The notes beneath the pieces were generated by a model that worked only from the letters and a program-made list of their open reading frames with translations, was not told where the DNA came from and did no database searches. A stretch of DNA of 64,000 bases, from positions 558,001 to 622,000 of the forward strand of contig JALRME010000019.1 of NCBI GenBank assembly GCA_026120035.1, given 5' to 3'. Below, one piece after another: positions 1-11,215 of this stretch. The first letter of the stretch is position 1. Every line of letters starts with the position of its first letter. This DNA is from Coleophoma eucalyptorum. Taxonomy: Eukaryota; Ascomycota; Leotiomycetes; Helotiales; Dermateaceae. Made by a program: the position numbers and the translations under genes.

Positions 1-1
1 G

Positions 2-1417
2 CCCGGCCTGTACAAATCCATTTTCGCCGATGGAAATGGTCTTGCTTGCGGTGCCGAGGTGAATGCCTATGGAGGTTGTACGATTGGAGGAAGCTCAGCC
101 ATTAATGCAGGATTGTTCTTTGAACCACCAGCTAGTGACTGGGATCTCTACTTCCCCGAAGGCTGGAAGTCTACCGATATGGATGCTGCTATACAAAGAC
201 TGTACTCGAGGCAGCCGTCGACAAACCTCACTTCCGCTGATGGTATCCGCTACCTGCAAACTGGATATGATGCTGCGAGGAAGTGGCTAGTTGACGGACT
301 GCAGTTCAAGGATGTAGATATCAACGGGCAAGCAGACGACAAAGTTTCCGTCTTCGGCTATCCAATATTTGATTATAACAATGGCCAAAGAGGCGGACCA
401 GTAACTACATATCTCCAGACCGCACTTGCAAGACCAAACTTCCACCTACAAAGTGGCACACGAGTCGTCCGCGTCGAACGAATTCTCGATCATGCAACAG
501 GAGTCACTGTGCTTCTCAACAATACAGAGACTGTGGTTCAGCTTACACCAAACGGAAGAGTAATTCTCAGCGGCGGTGCCATCCAAAGTCCGGGCCTACT
601 CATGCATTCAGGCATTGGCGATGCTTCTGTACTCACTAATCTTCAAGCTGCGGGAAAACTTTCAGCAAATATGCCAAGCAGCGACTGGATCAATTCAACT
701 TCCATTGGCGCAGGACTATTTGACAACCCCAATACGTTTATTGAGCTCCAGGGAGATAGCATTCAGGCTTATAGCTACGTCTACGATAACCCCCCTGCCG
801 CCGATTCACAGCCCTACCTTCAAAACAGGAGCGGACCCTACACTTTCGCGTCCGAAACTTCTGTCTTTTGGGACACAACCACACACGAAGATGGCTCTGT
901 AGCTGCCTTCCAAGGAACTATTGACTCATCTGGTTATAGCGATTTCACGAATGCAAACACCATTACGCTGAATGTATATGGAACGAGTGGGCTCAAATCG
1001 ACCGGATCTGTGGTTCTAGATGCAAACTTTGTGCCAGGTCCGGATGGAAATGTGTATTACTCCAACCCGCAGGATAGTTTGGACATCGCAGGTTTTATCT
1101 ACAAAATATTTGCTGCACTTCCCTCGTCTGGGTTGACGCCAATGAACATCCCCCAGACTGCCTCATTGCAGGATATTCAGACATACATCACCACACCATC
1201 AGCGTATGCGCGAGGCCAGGTGAATCATTGGTCCAGCAGTTGTCGAATTGGGGCCTGCGTAGATGTGAACGCAGCTGTACTGGGTATGAGTAACCTCCAT
1301 GTGGTGGACGGTAGCATCGTGGCTCCATTGACGGTCAACCCGCAATTTGGCATCATGGCTGCTGCTGAGAAGGCTGCTGAGATGATCCTGAAGATGGATG
1401 GGCTGAGCCTTCTTTGA
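2..1417 (+). CDS. GMC-family FAD oxidoreductase, cellobiose dehydrogenase-like (5' truncated)
   Basis: This is the C-terminal part of a glucose-methanol-choline oxidoreductase whose 5' end lies outside the window; the frame is open from base 2. The visible N-terminal end carries the GMC active-site segment (YGGCTIGGSSAINAG followed by SDWD), which resembles the flavodehydrogenase of cellobiose dehydrogenase rather than glucose oxidase. Near the C-terminus, NHWSSSCRIG supplies the expected catalytic His and VVDGSIVAP...VNPQFGIMAAAEKAAEMIL supplies the paired Asn and the FAD-binding end. The family oxidises sugars or alcohols, usually outside the cell, passing electrons to oxygen, quinones or a fused cytochrome. 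Whether a signal peptide or cytochrome domain precedes this part cannot be seen. No introns are needed in the visible part. A pyranose or other sugar dehydrogenase is the main alternative. Confidence 0.85.
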   Translation, partial: PGLYKSIFADGNGLACGAEVNAYGGCTIGGSSAINAGLFFEPPASDWDLYFPEGWKSTDMDAAIQRLYSRQPSTNLTSADGIRYLQTGYDAARKWLVDGLQFKDVDINGQADDKVSVFGYPIFDYNNGQRGGPVTTYLQTALARPNFHLQSGTRVVRVERILDHATGVTVLLNNTETVVQLTPNGRVILSGGAIQSPGLLMHSGIGDASVLTNLQAAGKLSANMPSSDWINSTSIGAGLFDNPNTFIELQGDSIQAYSYVYDNPPAADSQPYLQNRSGPYTFASETSVFWDTTTHEDGSVAAFQGTIDSSGYSDFTNANTITLNVYGTSGLKSTGSVVLDANFVPGPDGNVYYSNPQDSLDIAGFIYKIFAALPSSGLTPMNIPQTASLQDIQTYITTPSAYARGQVNHWSSSCRIGACVDVNAAVLGMSNLHVVDGSIVAPLTVNPQFGIMAAAEKAAEMILKMDGLSLL

Positions 1418-2601
1418 GTGCAGATTAGTCCTGCATTGTATAAGGTGCGTTGGCGTTGGGAGAATCAAAATCAGATAAAGATGGGATAATTATATTGTTA
1501 ATCATAATCAAGAGCAAGTTTTCCATTAGGAATAACGAATCTTTAATACTTTTCATGATCCCAATTGAGATGGAGAATGAGTCTCGACACGCATCTCAAG
1601 ATGATCCATACCGATGCAGTTTACAGGACGAGTTGTGGATAGAGCAAAGAAGGTATATATCAATCACTAAAAAAGGTTTTATTACCAGGACCACAGGTTG
1701 TGCTATGGTTCTCTCTCTTTACCAATAAAGGTCAATCCTCCTCACTTGGTAGAACTTAGTCTGGTGTTGGCCATTACGTGAAAGAGAGACCGAAGTTCGC
1801 CACCACCATCCTGACTTGGCTAGTTTTTGCTTCCTCCTCTATTACGGGGGGCGAGAAGAGGGAAGTCAAGGTGAAGGAAAGGTCTGGCAATACGAAAGAG
1901 TGCAAGGCAGAGGCACTTCATGCACCAGTGCGTATCATAGGTCGTGCAATTGAAGTCACCAAATCAGCTCAAGCAGGTCACTCACTCACTGTCCAGACTT
2001 CTTGCCGATACTCGGGCCGGTCGCACCGCCAATTGCGAGGACCTGTAAGGCCGGAGTAATAGCGCTTAGTAGTCTCAAAGCAAAGCAAAGCGGGGAGAGG
2101 GAGCCCCAGAATAATGCCAGAGTATTGCTATACTGTATTACTATGTTTGATCAAAAAAGGCCCACAACATCAGAGAATTGGTGAGGCCAGGCAGTTGCAA
2201 TGATTGCGAATCACGTGATGGCCCGGTACGTTCGGACTGGGCTCTTTATAAATTGATATCTTGATTTGATATATACAGTGAGATCCAAGTATTTTACATA
2301 TCTCTCCACCGTCTCGGCGTCTCGGAAATCTTGACGCACTGTTATGCTTGTTTCCATAACTGCGTTTCCGCGCCCCAACTTAGCGATCTCGCTCAACTTC
2401 CCGAGGTTCACCACGGCTGATCTAAGACGAAAGCCTAAGCCGAGGGGTTGTGGGGGATTCGCTTTCTCCAGAGAGCTTGGTCCTATCCCTTCAAAAGCAA
2501 GCCAATACCTGACATTGCATTGAATTGCGGTCGTCGGATTTTGCTGCATATCCCAGTTGCAGCCTTCATATACCACCTCTCTTTCTCTTTTATATTTCAT
2601 C
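1418..2601. other. Intergenic; promoter side of the dehydratase gene
   Basis: No coding sequence is supported. It holds the 3' end of the GMC gene and the upstream region of the next gene. A TATA-like stretch (CTCTTTATAAATT) lies near 2240-2253 and a pyrimidine-rich leader (CCTCTCTTTCTCTTTT) directly precedes the ATG at 2602. Confidence 0.5.
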
Positions 2602-4329
2602 ATGTCTTCTCTCAATCGCGGAGTACGTACAGCTGCAAAGAACCTACGAGTCCCCGCCCTTCAGTCTCGAATTGCCGCCAGAGTCCCACTAGCATTCAAC
2701 AAGTCGAGGACAAAGTCCGCATTCACCACCCCACGACATTTTCAATCCCACAAACAATTCTCCACCATGTCGCCCTTACAATCTGGAGCCCCTCCACCAC
2801 CTCAAGCTAGAGAATATGATCCTGAGATTAAGGACATCGCTAGTTATGTGCACAACACCCCAATTGAGTCTGATCTCGCGGTAAGAACAGCTACCCCGCC
2901 ATTAACCTCCGAACCCCCCAACTGATTTTTGAGACAGTTCGACACAGCTCGATTTGTCTTCCTCGACACGCTTGGTTGCGGTCTTGAGGGCCTTCGATTT
3001 AAAGAGTGCACGAAACTGCTCGGCCCAATTGTGCCTGGCACGATAGTTCCCAACGGCACCAAGGTCCCTGGTACAGATTTCCAGCTCGACCCTGTCAATG
3101 GTGCTTTCAATATCGGTGCAATGATCAGATGGCTGGATTACAATGATTGTTGGCTCGCTGCAGAATGGGGCCATCCTTCTGATAACCTTGGTGCCATTCT
3201 TGCTGTTGCAGATTGGATCTCACGAACGAACCGAGCTGGTGGAAACCTTGGAAATGGCAAGGTCATCACAATCAAGGAGGTCTTGGAGGCTATGATCAAG
3301 GCACATGAGATTCAAGGTTGCTTGGCTCTCTTGAACTCGTACAACAAGGTTGGTCTCGACCACGTTGTTCTTGTTAAAGTCGCCAGTGCCGCTGTAGTTT
3401 CCAAGATGCTCGGCCTGAGTGAGAAGCAGACCGCCGACGCTGTCTCCCAGGCCTGGGTTGATGGACAGAGCTTGAGAACCTACCGACACTCTCCTAACAC
3501 TATGTCCAGAAAGTCCTGGGCTGCTGGTGATGCTTGCCAACGTGCTGTCAACCTCGTTTTGAAGGTTTCCAAGGGTGAGCCAGGTGTTCCAACCGTGCTC
3601 TCTGCCCCAGTCTGGGGTTTCTATGATGTCCTTTTCAAGGGCAAGCCATTCGAGTTCCAGCGACCATATGGTAGCTACGTGATGGAGAATGTTCTCTTCA
3701 AGGTCTCATACCCAGCCGAGTTCCACTCTCAGACTGCCATTGAATGTGCCAAGGGCGTTCACCAGCAGTTGAAGGATATGGGCAAGTCCGCTGCAGACAT
3801 TAAGGAGATCACCTGCCGAACTCACGAAGCTTGTATTCGTATTATTGACAAGCAATTCAAACCTATGGACAACTTCGCAGACCGTGATCACTGTATCCAA
3901 TACATGGCTGCCGTCATGCTCGTTTACGGCCGTCTCGAGGCCACTGACTACACTGATGGAGGCGAAGCTGCTACTTCCCCTCTTGTTGAGTCTTTGCGCC
4001 AGAAGATTCGCTGCGTTGAGGATCCACAGATGACTCGAGACTACCACGACCCAGAGCTCCGTACCATTCCTAACGCACTCACAGTCACCCTTAACGATGG
4101 AACCGTTCTCGAAGAGATCCATGTTGCAGCTCCTCTGGGTCATAAGCAGCGAAGAGAAGAGGCCAAGCCTGAGATTCTGGCCAAGTACAAGAGACATCTT
4201 GGACCTCATTACTCAGAGGCCAAGGTCAAGGAATTGGTTGACTTGGGCAACAACCCTAGCAAGTTGATGAGCATGTCTGTGGATGAATATGTTGATTTGT
4301 ATGTAAGCAAGGATAGCAAGTTTGTCTAA
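2602..4329 (+). CDS. 2-methylcitrate dehydratase, PrpD/MmgE family, mitochondrial
   Basis: The product is a MmgE/PrpD-family dehydratase, expected to convert 2-methylcitrate to 2-methyl-cis-aconitate in the propionyl-CoA (methylcitrate) cycle in mitochondria. There are two exons: 2602-2880 and 2938-4329, with a 57-nt phase-0 intron (GTAAGA...GACAG), giving 556 aa. The ATG at 2602 was chosen because the longer frame upstream has no ATG. The first 60 or so residues are rich in Arg, Ser and Ala with few acidic residues, as in a mitochondrial presequence, and a second Met (FSTMSPL) follows. The core is recognisable by LDTLGCGLEGL, the WLDYNDCWLAAEWGHPSDNLGA segment (conserved D and H residues) and a long helical C-terminal domain. 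Codon choice is strongly C-ending, which suggests high expression. Confidence 0.9.
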
Positions 4330-4632
4330 ATGTCATCTATCAAAGGTCTTTAGATTTCAGGGATTAGATAAATTGAATGCACCTACTATATCAAATTTCA
4401 CTAAACGCATCAGTGTCTGATTTCCTAAATGTTTTTCAATGTTTGGAGCTTAGATTCGAATATCGGTCTCAGTGATGGTCTTGTTAGCCTGCAATACTAA
4501 ATCTAATTATATTACTGAGTTGATTCCTCAGAGCAAACTCAGTGATTCTCCTTAATTGCTGAAAGGTATTCCTCCTACTGATATCAAATCCCACACTCCT
4601 TTCTATTGTATGTCTAAGATTTTTAATTTTAT
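4330..4632. terminator. Convergent 3' region between two genes
   Basis: A 303-bp stretch separates the stop codons of the dehydratase (plus strand) and the reductase-Rid gene (minus strand). It is AT-rich with several possible polyadenylation signals and no gene. Confidence 0.4.
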
Positions 4633-6447
4633 TTATATCCTTAGCACACCCCCATTCCCACAACCAACCTCTGCCTCCGCCTCAACCTCAACCAAAAATT
4701 CCTCGCCAACCAGGCCAGCCATGGTCAAAGTATTAGCCGGCCGAACACCAACACACTCAAAAGCCCAACCATGCGCTCTACTAATCTCGTCGACATCCCC
4801 CGGGTTTTGAACCATAATCCTCGTCCGTACCACATCTCCCATTGAACCACCCAATGATTTTAACGCGCGTGCGATGATATCTAGCGCGTGGACGGTCTGG
4901 CTTCTTGCTGAACTCCCGCCAATTACCGCTACACTTGGTAGTGGGGAGTTCGCTGTCGTGCCTGAGATCCGGATTGTGTTGGAGGTACGCACGGCGCGGC
5001 AATAACTCTGTCAGATGTAGATGGTCAAAGAAGTGATCCCCCGTGAGCACAAAGGAAGACATGCACTTACAGCTATCGGCTCCCATTCACTCCCCGACGA
5101 ATACTCAATCCGCTTACCTTCAGCAATCGCCTTCGCAATCTCAGCACTCCGACTGCTCTCTGACAAATGATGGCTCAAATCGCCAGAAGCAGTCAGGAAC
5201 GGCGCTCGACGGTACTCATCCCCGTTATCACCGGGAATATCAGATAGACTTTCTTGCGCCTTTCTAATCATTTCTCGGTCTTCCTCATCGAGTGTGAATG
5301 AGAAGGTCGCCAGGTTGCTCGCAGTGTACTTGTCCGACTCCTTGGAAAGTCGACTCCCTACAATCACGGCTTTGACCGGCGGGAGATCGAGGACGTGCCG
5401 CGTTGCTACGGCTGCGATCGGGACGCTGTGCTTCTTCGCAATGATGGAGAGTGCCTGCAGTACCACCTGGAAAGGTCCCCACCCACCCGCTGCGTGGATG
5501 AAGCGTAGGTACTTCCTCAGGCTCCAGTTCAGAGACTCCGTATCTGTTGGTTCTGGCACCCCGAGCCATTTCTCACTTAAGTACCCGCCGAGTAATGTGC
5601 CGTAGGCTAGAATACCTACGTCGTGCTTTTGACAGATATCGCTTAGTCTCCCGCGCACCAGACGGCGGTCGATCACAGAGCAGGAAATCTGGTTGGTGCT
5701 GATGTTGTATCCGGAGTCTAGGAGGAGCTCTAGATGTGCTGCGTCGGTGTTTGTGAGGCCTATGTGAGCAATCTTGCCCTGGCTCTGGAGTGTCCGTAGA
5801 TGGTCTAGGTTGTGGAGATATGTATCATCCGTGTAATCCCATATATGATCTGAGCAAAGTGTTAATGAATTTGCCCCGGATTATAGCCCGTACCGAATGA
5901 GGGCGGAAATGGGGTTATGTTTCTCACATTGCATTAAAGCAATCTGTTTTTGACCAATCCTCTGCAGGGCCAAATCAACCGCGGCCTCGGCCTGCTCAAA
6001 ACTCTTGATCCCATTCTCGGCTGGACACCATTTTGTAAAGGCAGTCATTTTCTTCGTCGACGTAGCATTGTGCTGTCCCATAACAAGTTCTACAGTCATG
6101 AGCAAAGTCCTCCCTTACCTTCATCGCGGGAGTTGCTCACCAGCATCACCATAATGATCTGCCATGTCAAAACAGTCTAGTCCGACATCAATTCTAATCA
6201 CACTTATTAGCAAATTCCCATCTTATTTATCGATTCTATTTGGTCACATATATACAGAGGATATACAGGTGGGCAATAATCCTTGCGGTTTGCTTACTCA
6301 CAAGGGATTCATGGCTTCCGCCGCAGCAGAAATATCAACTTTCTCGTCATGGCCTCCTGCCAATTGCCACAGACCTGAGAGCATCCGCGGGATCTCGAGC
6401 GTTTTGGCAATGACCGTCCGTTCTGGTTTGGGAAGAGGAGCAGCCAT
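4633..6447 (-). CDS. Aldo-keto reductase fused to a C-terminal Rid (YjgF/YER057c/UK114) domain
   Basis: Five exons on the minus strand (6447-6302, 6193-6141, 6089-5928, 5849-5071, 5007-4633) give a 504-aa protein; all introns are GT/AG and phases agree. Residues 1-350 are an aldo-keto reductase with the full catalytic tetrad visible: D58 and Y63 (FDMADHYGDAE), K86 (FTKWCP) and H122 (LMQYHIWDY). From about 366 (EYSSGSEWEPIA, then SYCRAVRT) a Rid-type domain begins and fills the C-terminus. Family knowledge: AKRs reduce carbonyls with NADPH; RidA hydrolyses reactive enamines and imines. In this Rid domain the position of RidA's key Arg (PARSCVEV in E. coli) is Asn (N472, PANTLTMAG), so imine deamination is doubtful. 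The gene is divergent from an amino-acid permease 900 bp away, which hints at use of a nitrogenous substrate. Confidence 0.88.
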
Positions 6448-7347
6448 GATTGAGTTAGGAATGGGCGTCGAGCGGGGAAGTTACAAGTGCTGCGAAAAGG
6501 TAATTAGGACTAAAATTTGACGGCTCTTCTGTATATTTAAATCCACAGGAGACTCTACCCGAGAACAATACAAGCGAGATACAGAGAATCTTCAGGTCCA
6601 AATCATACTCAAGGTGACATTTTGATATGGTTCTACTTCCACCGGTGTTCTGCAATCTCAGATCCCGGACCCGATCCCGCTTCCGGATGGTGCACAGATT
6701 CCAGGCATTTTAGCCGACCGATGATAAGCCTCTATAAATGTGCTTTCTCGTGCATGCTCTGCATGATGTGCTGTGCCACGGTATTTAATGGAGTCTGGAG
6801 TCAAGAATGGGGGAGGGGGTTTAGTTATTACTGAGTGTCATCAGAAATCATGAAATTGAGAAAAGAGTAGTTTAATCCAAAGGACCCTGTCGGGTCAGGC
6901 ACATTTTAAGAAAAGGGATATTTATCAGTCTTATACAGCCTTCCGATAATCGAGAACGCAAGACTTTCAATTAATAAGGTAGCTAGCAAACCAACGAGCG
7001 TCGCTTAAGATACAGAGTTGGAGATCTCCCCCCTTTTGATCCCTCGCCTACATACCCTAGAATCTACCATGCCCGGTGTTCTAGCCGATAGATAAATTCA
7101 ACAGGAACCGAAAGCACACGAGTTCCCCGTGGCGGTGGATTTGCTTTCCACCCGTCTGGGCATATCGCATTTCATATTCAGCACGGGCAATGCTGCATGC
7201 ACTTTACGATAAGGACCGGCGGTCTAAGTCGCCTCCTCCCACCAACCCCATGACATGGATCACAGATCTTGAAATATGCCTTCATGGCCTCGGATCCTCT
7301 ATTTTCTAGATGCTTAGTGGGATCAGGGTTTCTTGAAAATTGCCAAG
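6448..7347. promoter_or_regulatory. Shared divergent promoter with six GATA-type sites
   Basis: A 900-bp intergenic region lies between the reductase-Rid gene (minus) and a permease (plus). HGATAR matches on either strand are at 6722, 6922, 6944, 7086, 7090 and 7207, about twice what I would expect by chance. AreA-type GATA factors bind such sites in nitrogen-regulated fungal promoters. Function is inferred from sequence only. Confidence 0.4.
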
Positions 7348-9525
7348 ATGGAAGTCAATACGCACTCTAAGCCCGAGGAACAATTGTTTACAGATGTGAA
7401 AGATGTTGGTGAGGGGAAGGTCGCAGGTCAAAGATGGGGTCAGGAGACCAAGCGAGGTCTGAAAGGTCGCCATTTGAGTATGTTAGCTGTGGGAGGAACT
7501 ATTGGGTTTGTTTTTTGTTTTTCCATGGATGTAGATGATATCTAACGTTTTGCAAGCACGGGTTTGTTCCTGATCTCTGGTTCGACTATCTCTACGGCTG
7601 GTCCTGTGGGGGCGGTTATTGCCTTTATCATTGCTGGTATCTTTGTGTATCTTGTTGTGTCTACTGTAAGTTTTTCAATGTGTACTTTTGAGAAGGATTT
7701 GAGACTCACTATCGGATTTCTAGATTGGTGAACTAGCAACAGTGTTCCCCATCTCCGGTTCTTTTGCAGCTTTCTCGGACCGGTTCTTTGATCCTGCTCT
7801 TGGTTTTGCTCAAGGATATGCCTATGTAGGTTATTTTCTCCAAATTAACCACCGACCAGAGCACTGATTTCACAGTGGTTCCTATGGGTTCTCACGCTTC
7901 CCGCTGAACTCTCATCAGCTGGGATCATTATCTCATACTGGGCACCAGATATTGGAACTTGGGTATGGGCACTGGTCTTTTTGGTTATGATCGTCGGTAA
8001 GTCTAGTAACTCATCCTGCTAGAAGGCTACGCTCATAACCCTTGATAGTAATCAATCTCTTTGGTGTGAAATACTTTGGAGAAGCCGAGTTCTTCTTCAG
8101 TTTCCTCAAAGTGCTGGTAGTGGTCATTTTCATCTTGGTCGGCTTGATTCTGAACGGAGGTGGAATCAGTGGTCATCCAGCACGAGGATTCCAGTACTGG
8201 AAATCCTCGACTCCAGGAGCGCCGTTTGCTGATGGATGGCCAGGCGTGCTTTCAGCTCTCGTGACGGCTTTCCTGAGCTATGGTGGGACGGAATTAGTTG
8301 GTCTTACGGCTGGAGAGGCGAAGAACCCTAGACGTGATGTGCCAAGAGCCATTAAAGGCACTATTGGGCGCATTTTGCTTTGCTATGTTGGCTCGATCTT
8401 CGTCATTGTTCGTTGACCTGGATAGACTATACTGCGAAGCGACGTTGCTAATATGAAAGCAGAGTATCAATATCCCTTCCACAGATTCCTCCCTATTGTC
8501 TACCTCGGCCAAGAAAATTGCGGTTTCCCCGTTCACACTGGTTTTCAAGGATGCAGGTATTGCTGCCGCGGCTAGCATTATGAATGCTGCGATCCTCATT
8601 GCTGTTGTTAGTGCTGGTAATACTAGCGTAAGTTGCATCTGATTACATGGCGCGATCCAATTCTTTTGGTCAACTGACAACAATCTTGATTAGGTGTACG
8701 CAAGCTCCAGAATCCTCTTTGCACTTGCAAAAAATGGACAGGTCAGTGGCTCATGGTGCTAGTCTCTCAAGAACAGAATTGCTAATGCATCTTAAGGCTC
8801 CAAAACTCTTCACTTATACTTGGGGCTGGAACGGTACTCCTATAGCTGCTATGGTAGTCAGCGTAGTAGTTGGCTTCGTAGCCTTTTTCGGAGATATATT
8901 TGGCCAAGGTGTGGTCTTCACCTGGTTGTATAATCTGTAAGGCATCCAGAGGCACTCTCAATTAACATTGACTAAATTTCTCTGCCCAGCATTGCAATTT
9001 GCAACCTTCTGATCTATATGTCTCAATGCCTAGTTCATATCCGATTCCGAAAAGGATGGATTAAGCAAGGTAACGACCCGAAGGATCTTCCGTACAAAGC
9101 CGGAGGATACCCGTACACATCCATCTTTGCCTTCCTAATGGGATGCTTGATTGTTGCTGGTGAAGGCTATGTAGCTGCGACGACTCGGCCGTTTGCATGG
9201 GCCAATATTGTTGCGACTTATGTTGGAGTGCCGTTCTTTTTCATTCTATATATTGTTTGGAAGGTTTTCAAGAAGGTATGTTCTCTTTAAACCCTATTGT
9301 TTTAAAGACACTCAAGATAGTCGACGGTGCTGATGGATACCGCAGACCAAGATGGTCCCTTACGAAAATATGGACTTCATAACGGGTCGTTCATATCCTC
9401 CAACCGACGAGGAGATTGCGAATATGAAGGAGAGAAAACAGATGGACATGAGACCGTGGAAGGAATTGAGCGCGAAGGGGAAAGCTATCAAGGCTGGGAG
9501 GACGGCTTGGCGAACTGTTTTTTGA
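7348..9525 (+). CDS. Amino-acid permease, YAT/APC family
   Basis: Ten exons (7348-7505, 7557-7665, 7724-7825, 7876-7996, 8049-8407, 8463-8627, 8694-8741, 8797-8936, 8990-9275, 9346-9525) encode a 555-aa plasma-membrane permease. The conserved fungal signature starts at KRGLKGRHLSMLAVGGTIGTGLF (first membrane segment), followed by IGELATVFPISGSF, YFGEAEFFFSFLKV, the AFLSYGGTELVGLTAGEAKNPRRDVPRA loop and a C-terminal tail with DTxE-like acidic stretches. About twelve hydrophobic segments are present. Family members are proton-coupled amino-acid importers; the Can1/Lyp1-like signature suggests basic amino acids but the substrate cannot be read with certainty. Intron 5 uses a less usual donor (GTTCGT at 8408). 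It is divergent from the reductase-Rid gene and probably coregulated. Confidence 0.9.
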
Positions 9526-9928
9526 GACAAGGCAGGACGAAGGACGTAAGGAATGACATTCGAAAGCAAAATTGCAGAGAGATATGTATTCTTAGCATGA
9601 TACAAACGTTAACAGTAGTAGCTAGATTTAGCTTTCTGACCGGAATACCCATCATACGTAAGCTAGACCTTGTTTTGTGTAGGCAGTTATCCATTATGGA
9701 TTGTAATAGCTTTACTGGCAGATTCTGGTCAATATCTCATTATTCATGACACAGGAAGCTTTCCTTCACTTAGAGCCTTGCATTGTTTCCCTTTAAGTCT
9801 GGTCCTAGCTTAGATTCAGATGTGCGCAGATATGCTCTTCCTAGCATTATGGAATAAGTTTCAATTCGAGTACAAGTTTACCGAAATCGAGATCGTACTT
9901 TTCTATTCCTTTACCGAAAGAAGATCAC
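9526..9928. other. Convergent intergenic region
   Basis: 403 bp between the stop of the permease and the stop of the dienelactone hydrolase. AT-rich 3' flanking sequence; small open frames here have no recognisable content. Confidence 0.4.
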
Positions 9929-10839
9929 TCACATGTTCTTGCCAAAGAACTCCAAAAGCGTCTTGTAACCGCGCTCGTACTCCGACTTGTTTTTCGCGTC
10001 CTCCAAGTTGCTTCTCGCAGCCATCCAGCCGTGAATTTGATCAGAGTAAGTCTCGATGTATTTCTCAACCTTCAAATTCTCACCAAACTTCTTGACGTCC
10101 TCGGCTGGCTCATCCTTGGATGCGAGCATGCAGAGTGGAATCGTGATGGCGGAAGCGTCATCAGGGCTAACCATGGCAGGGTGGATTTCCGCTCCTGCTG
10201 TAAACGGGGTTCCGGATTGAGATACGAGTGAAACAATCTTTCCACCCCAGCAGAACTATAGAGCTTTGATTAGTGGCTTTCTACTACAAGCTGCTGGGAG
10301 TTACGTACACCGGCAACACCCCAGGTCTTGATTTCAGGATACTTCTTTTCAATATCCTTCAAGAGGTCTGGGACAATTTTGGCAGTCTTTGGAGGGGCGC
10401 CTTGATTCTGGAAGAAGGTGCCCAAGTTCTGCTTCTTCTCGTCGGTATCGGGAGGGAACCTTGTCCGTTTTAGCATGCTTGTAACAATCGCAATTCTCTG
10501 TAGGAGAGCTTACCAGCTGATGTCGGCTGGCTTGCCGTGGAAAAAGTCAGGCATGAAAACCTGGTATTGGTTATGCTTGTCGGAAGTAGAGAGAATATCG
10601 GCGCCTTGGAGAGACTGAGGGAAGAAACCGAAGATATCAAAGATGTAGAGAAGCGCTTTGCCACTTGATGGGCCAGTGACATCTGGGATTCTCTTTCAGT
10701 AATTGCCAATAGCATCTTCCAGAACAAACTTACAGGTCTTGAAGCCGCCAATCTCCTCGTACTTGCCCTTGGCTTCATATCCCTTGGAGATGATAGGAGG
10801 AATGTTGCAGCATGCAGCAGAGTGTCCGTGCTCAGCCAT
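9929..10839 (-). CDS. Dienelactone hydrolase family protein
   Basis: Four exons (10839-10734, 10682-10514, 10459-10309, 10255-9929) give a 250-aa alpha/beta hydrolase of the dienelactone hydrolase family. The nucleophile elbow GFCWGG (residues 142-147, Cys144) is split by the third intron: its donor at 10308 (GTACGT) is chosen because only this joins GVAG to FCWGG. The likely Asp is D190 (LASKDEP) and the His is H217 (DQIHGW), completing a Cys-Asp-His triad. The N-terminus (HSAACCNIPP) is typical of fungal members. Such enzymes hydrolyse dienelactones from aromatic-ring breakdown or related esters in the cytosol; the physiological substrate of fungal homologues is mostly unknown. Confidence 0.9.
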
Positions 10840-11215
10840 GCTGAAAGCTCAAGTTGTTCTGAAATTGAGGGGCTTGGTTGGAGTATGGATTAATTGTCGG
10901 ATTAAATTCAGCAGATATGTGCGCATGGGAGATGGATGAGAGAAAAAGAAGAGGTTCGGGAGACTGCTTTTCAAGCTCGATAGACGTCAAGTGGGGGAAG
11001 CTTTGTGAGCTAGCCCTGATGTCACTGGTGCGGCTTCACCAGGTGCCTTTCCCGATAAGATCAGAGAACCCCTCGCTTGCCGACATCAGTTCCGAAAGGA
11101 GCCCGATGGGCCGTGGGCGGGAAGAGAAGTCAACCTGGTTTGGGGCTTACATGTGCATATGGTGCCTTGAGAAATGAAAGTTTAAGCTAATGTATACTAC
11201 CATTGCCATCCAGAC
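10840..11215. other. Intergenic, upstream of the hydrolase
   Basis: 376 bp between two minus-strand genes; it should hold the hydrolase promoter and the 3' end of the Dabb gene. No gene or clear motif is seen. Confidence 0.4.

Noticed and set aside
1778..2184. Small plus-strand frames between the first two genes
   Set aside because: Low complexity and overlapping; no conserved features.
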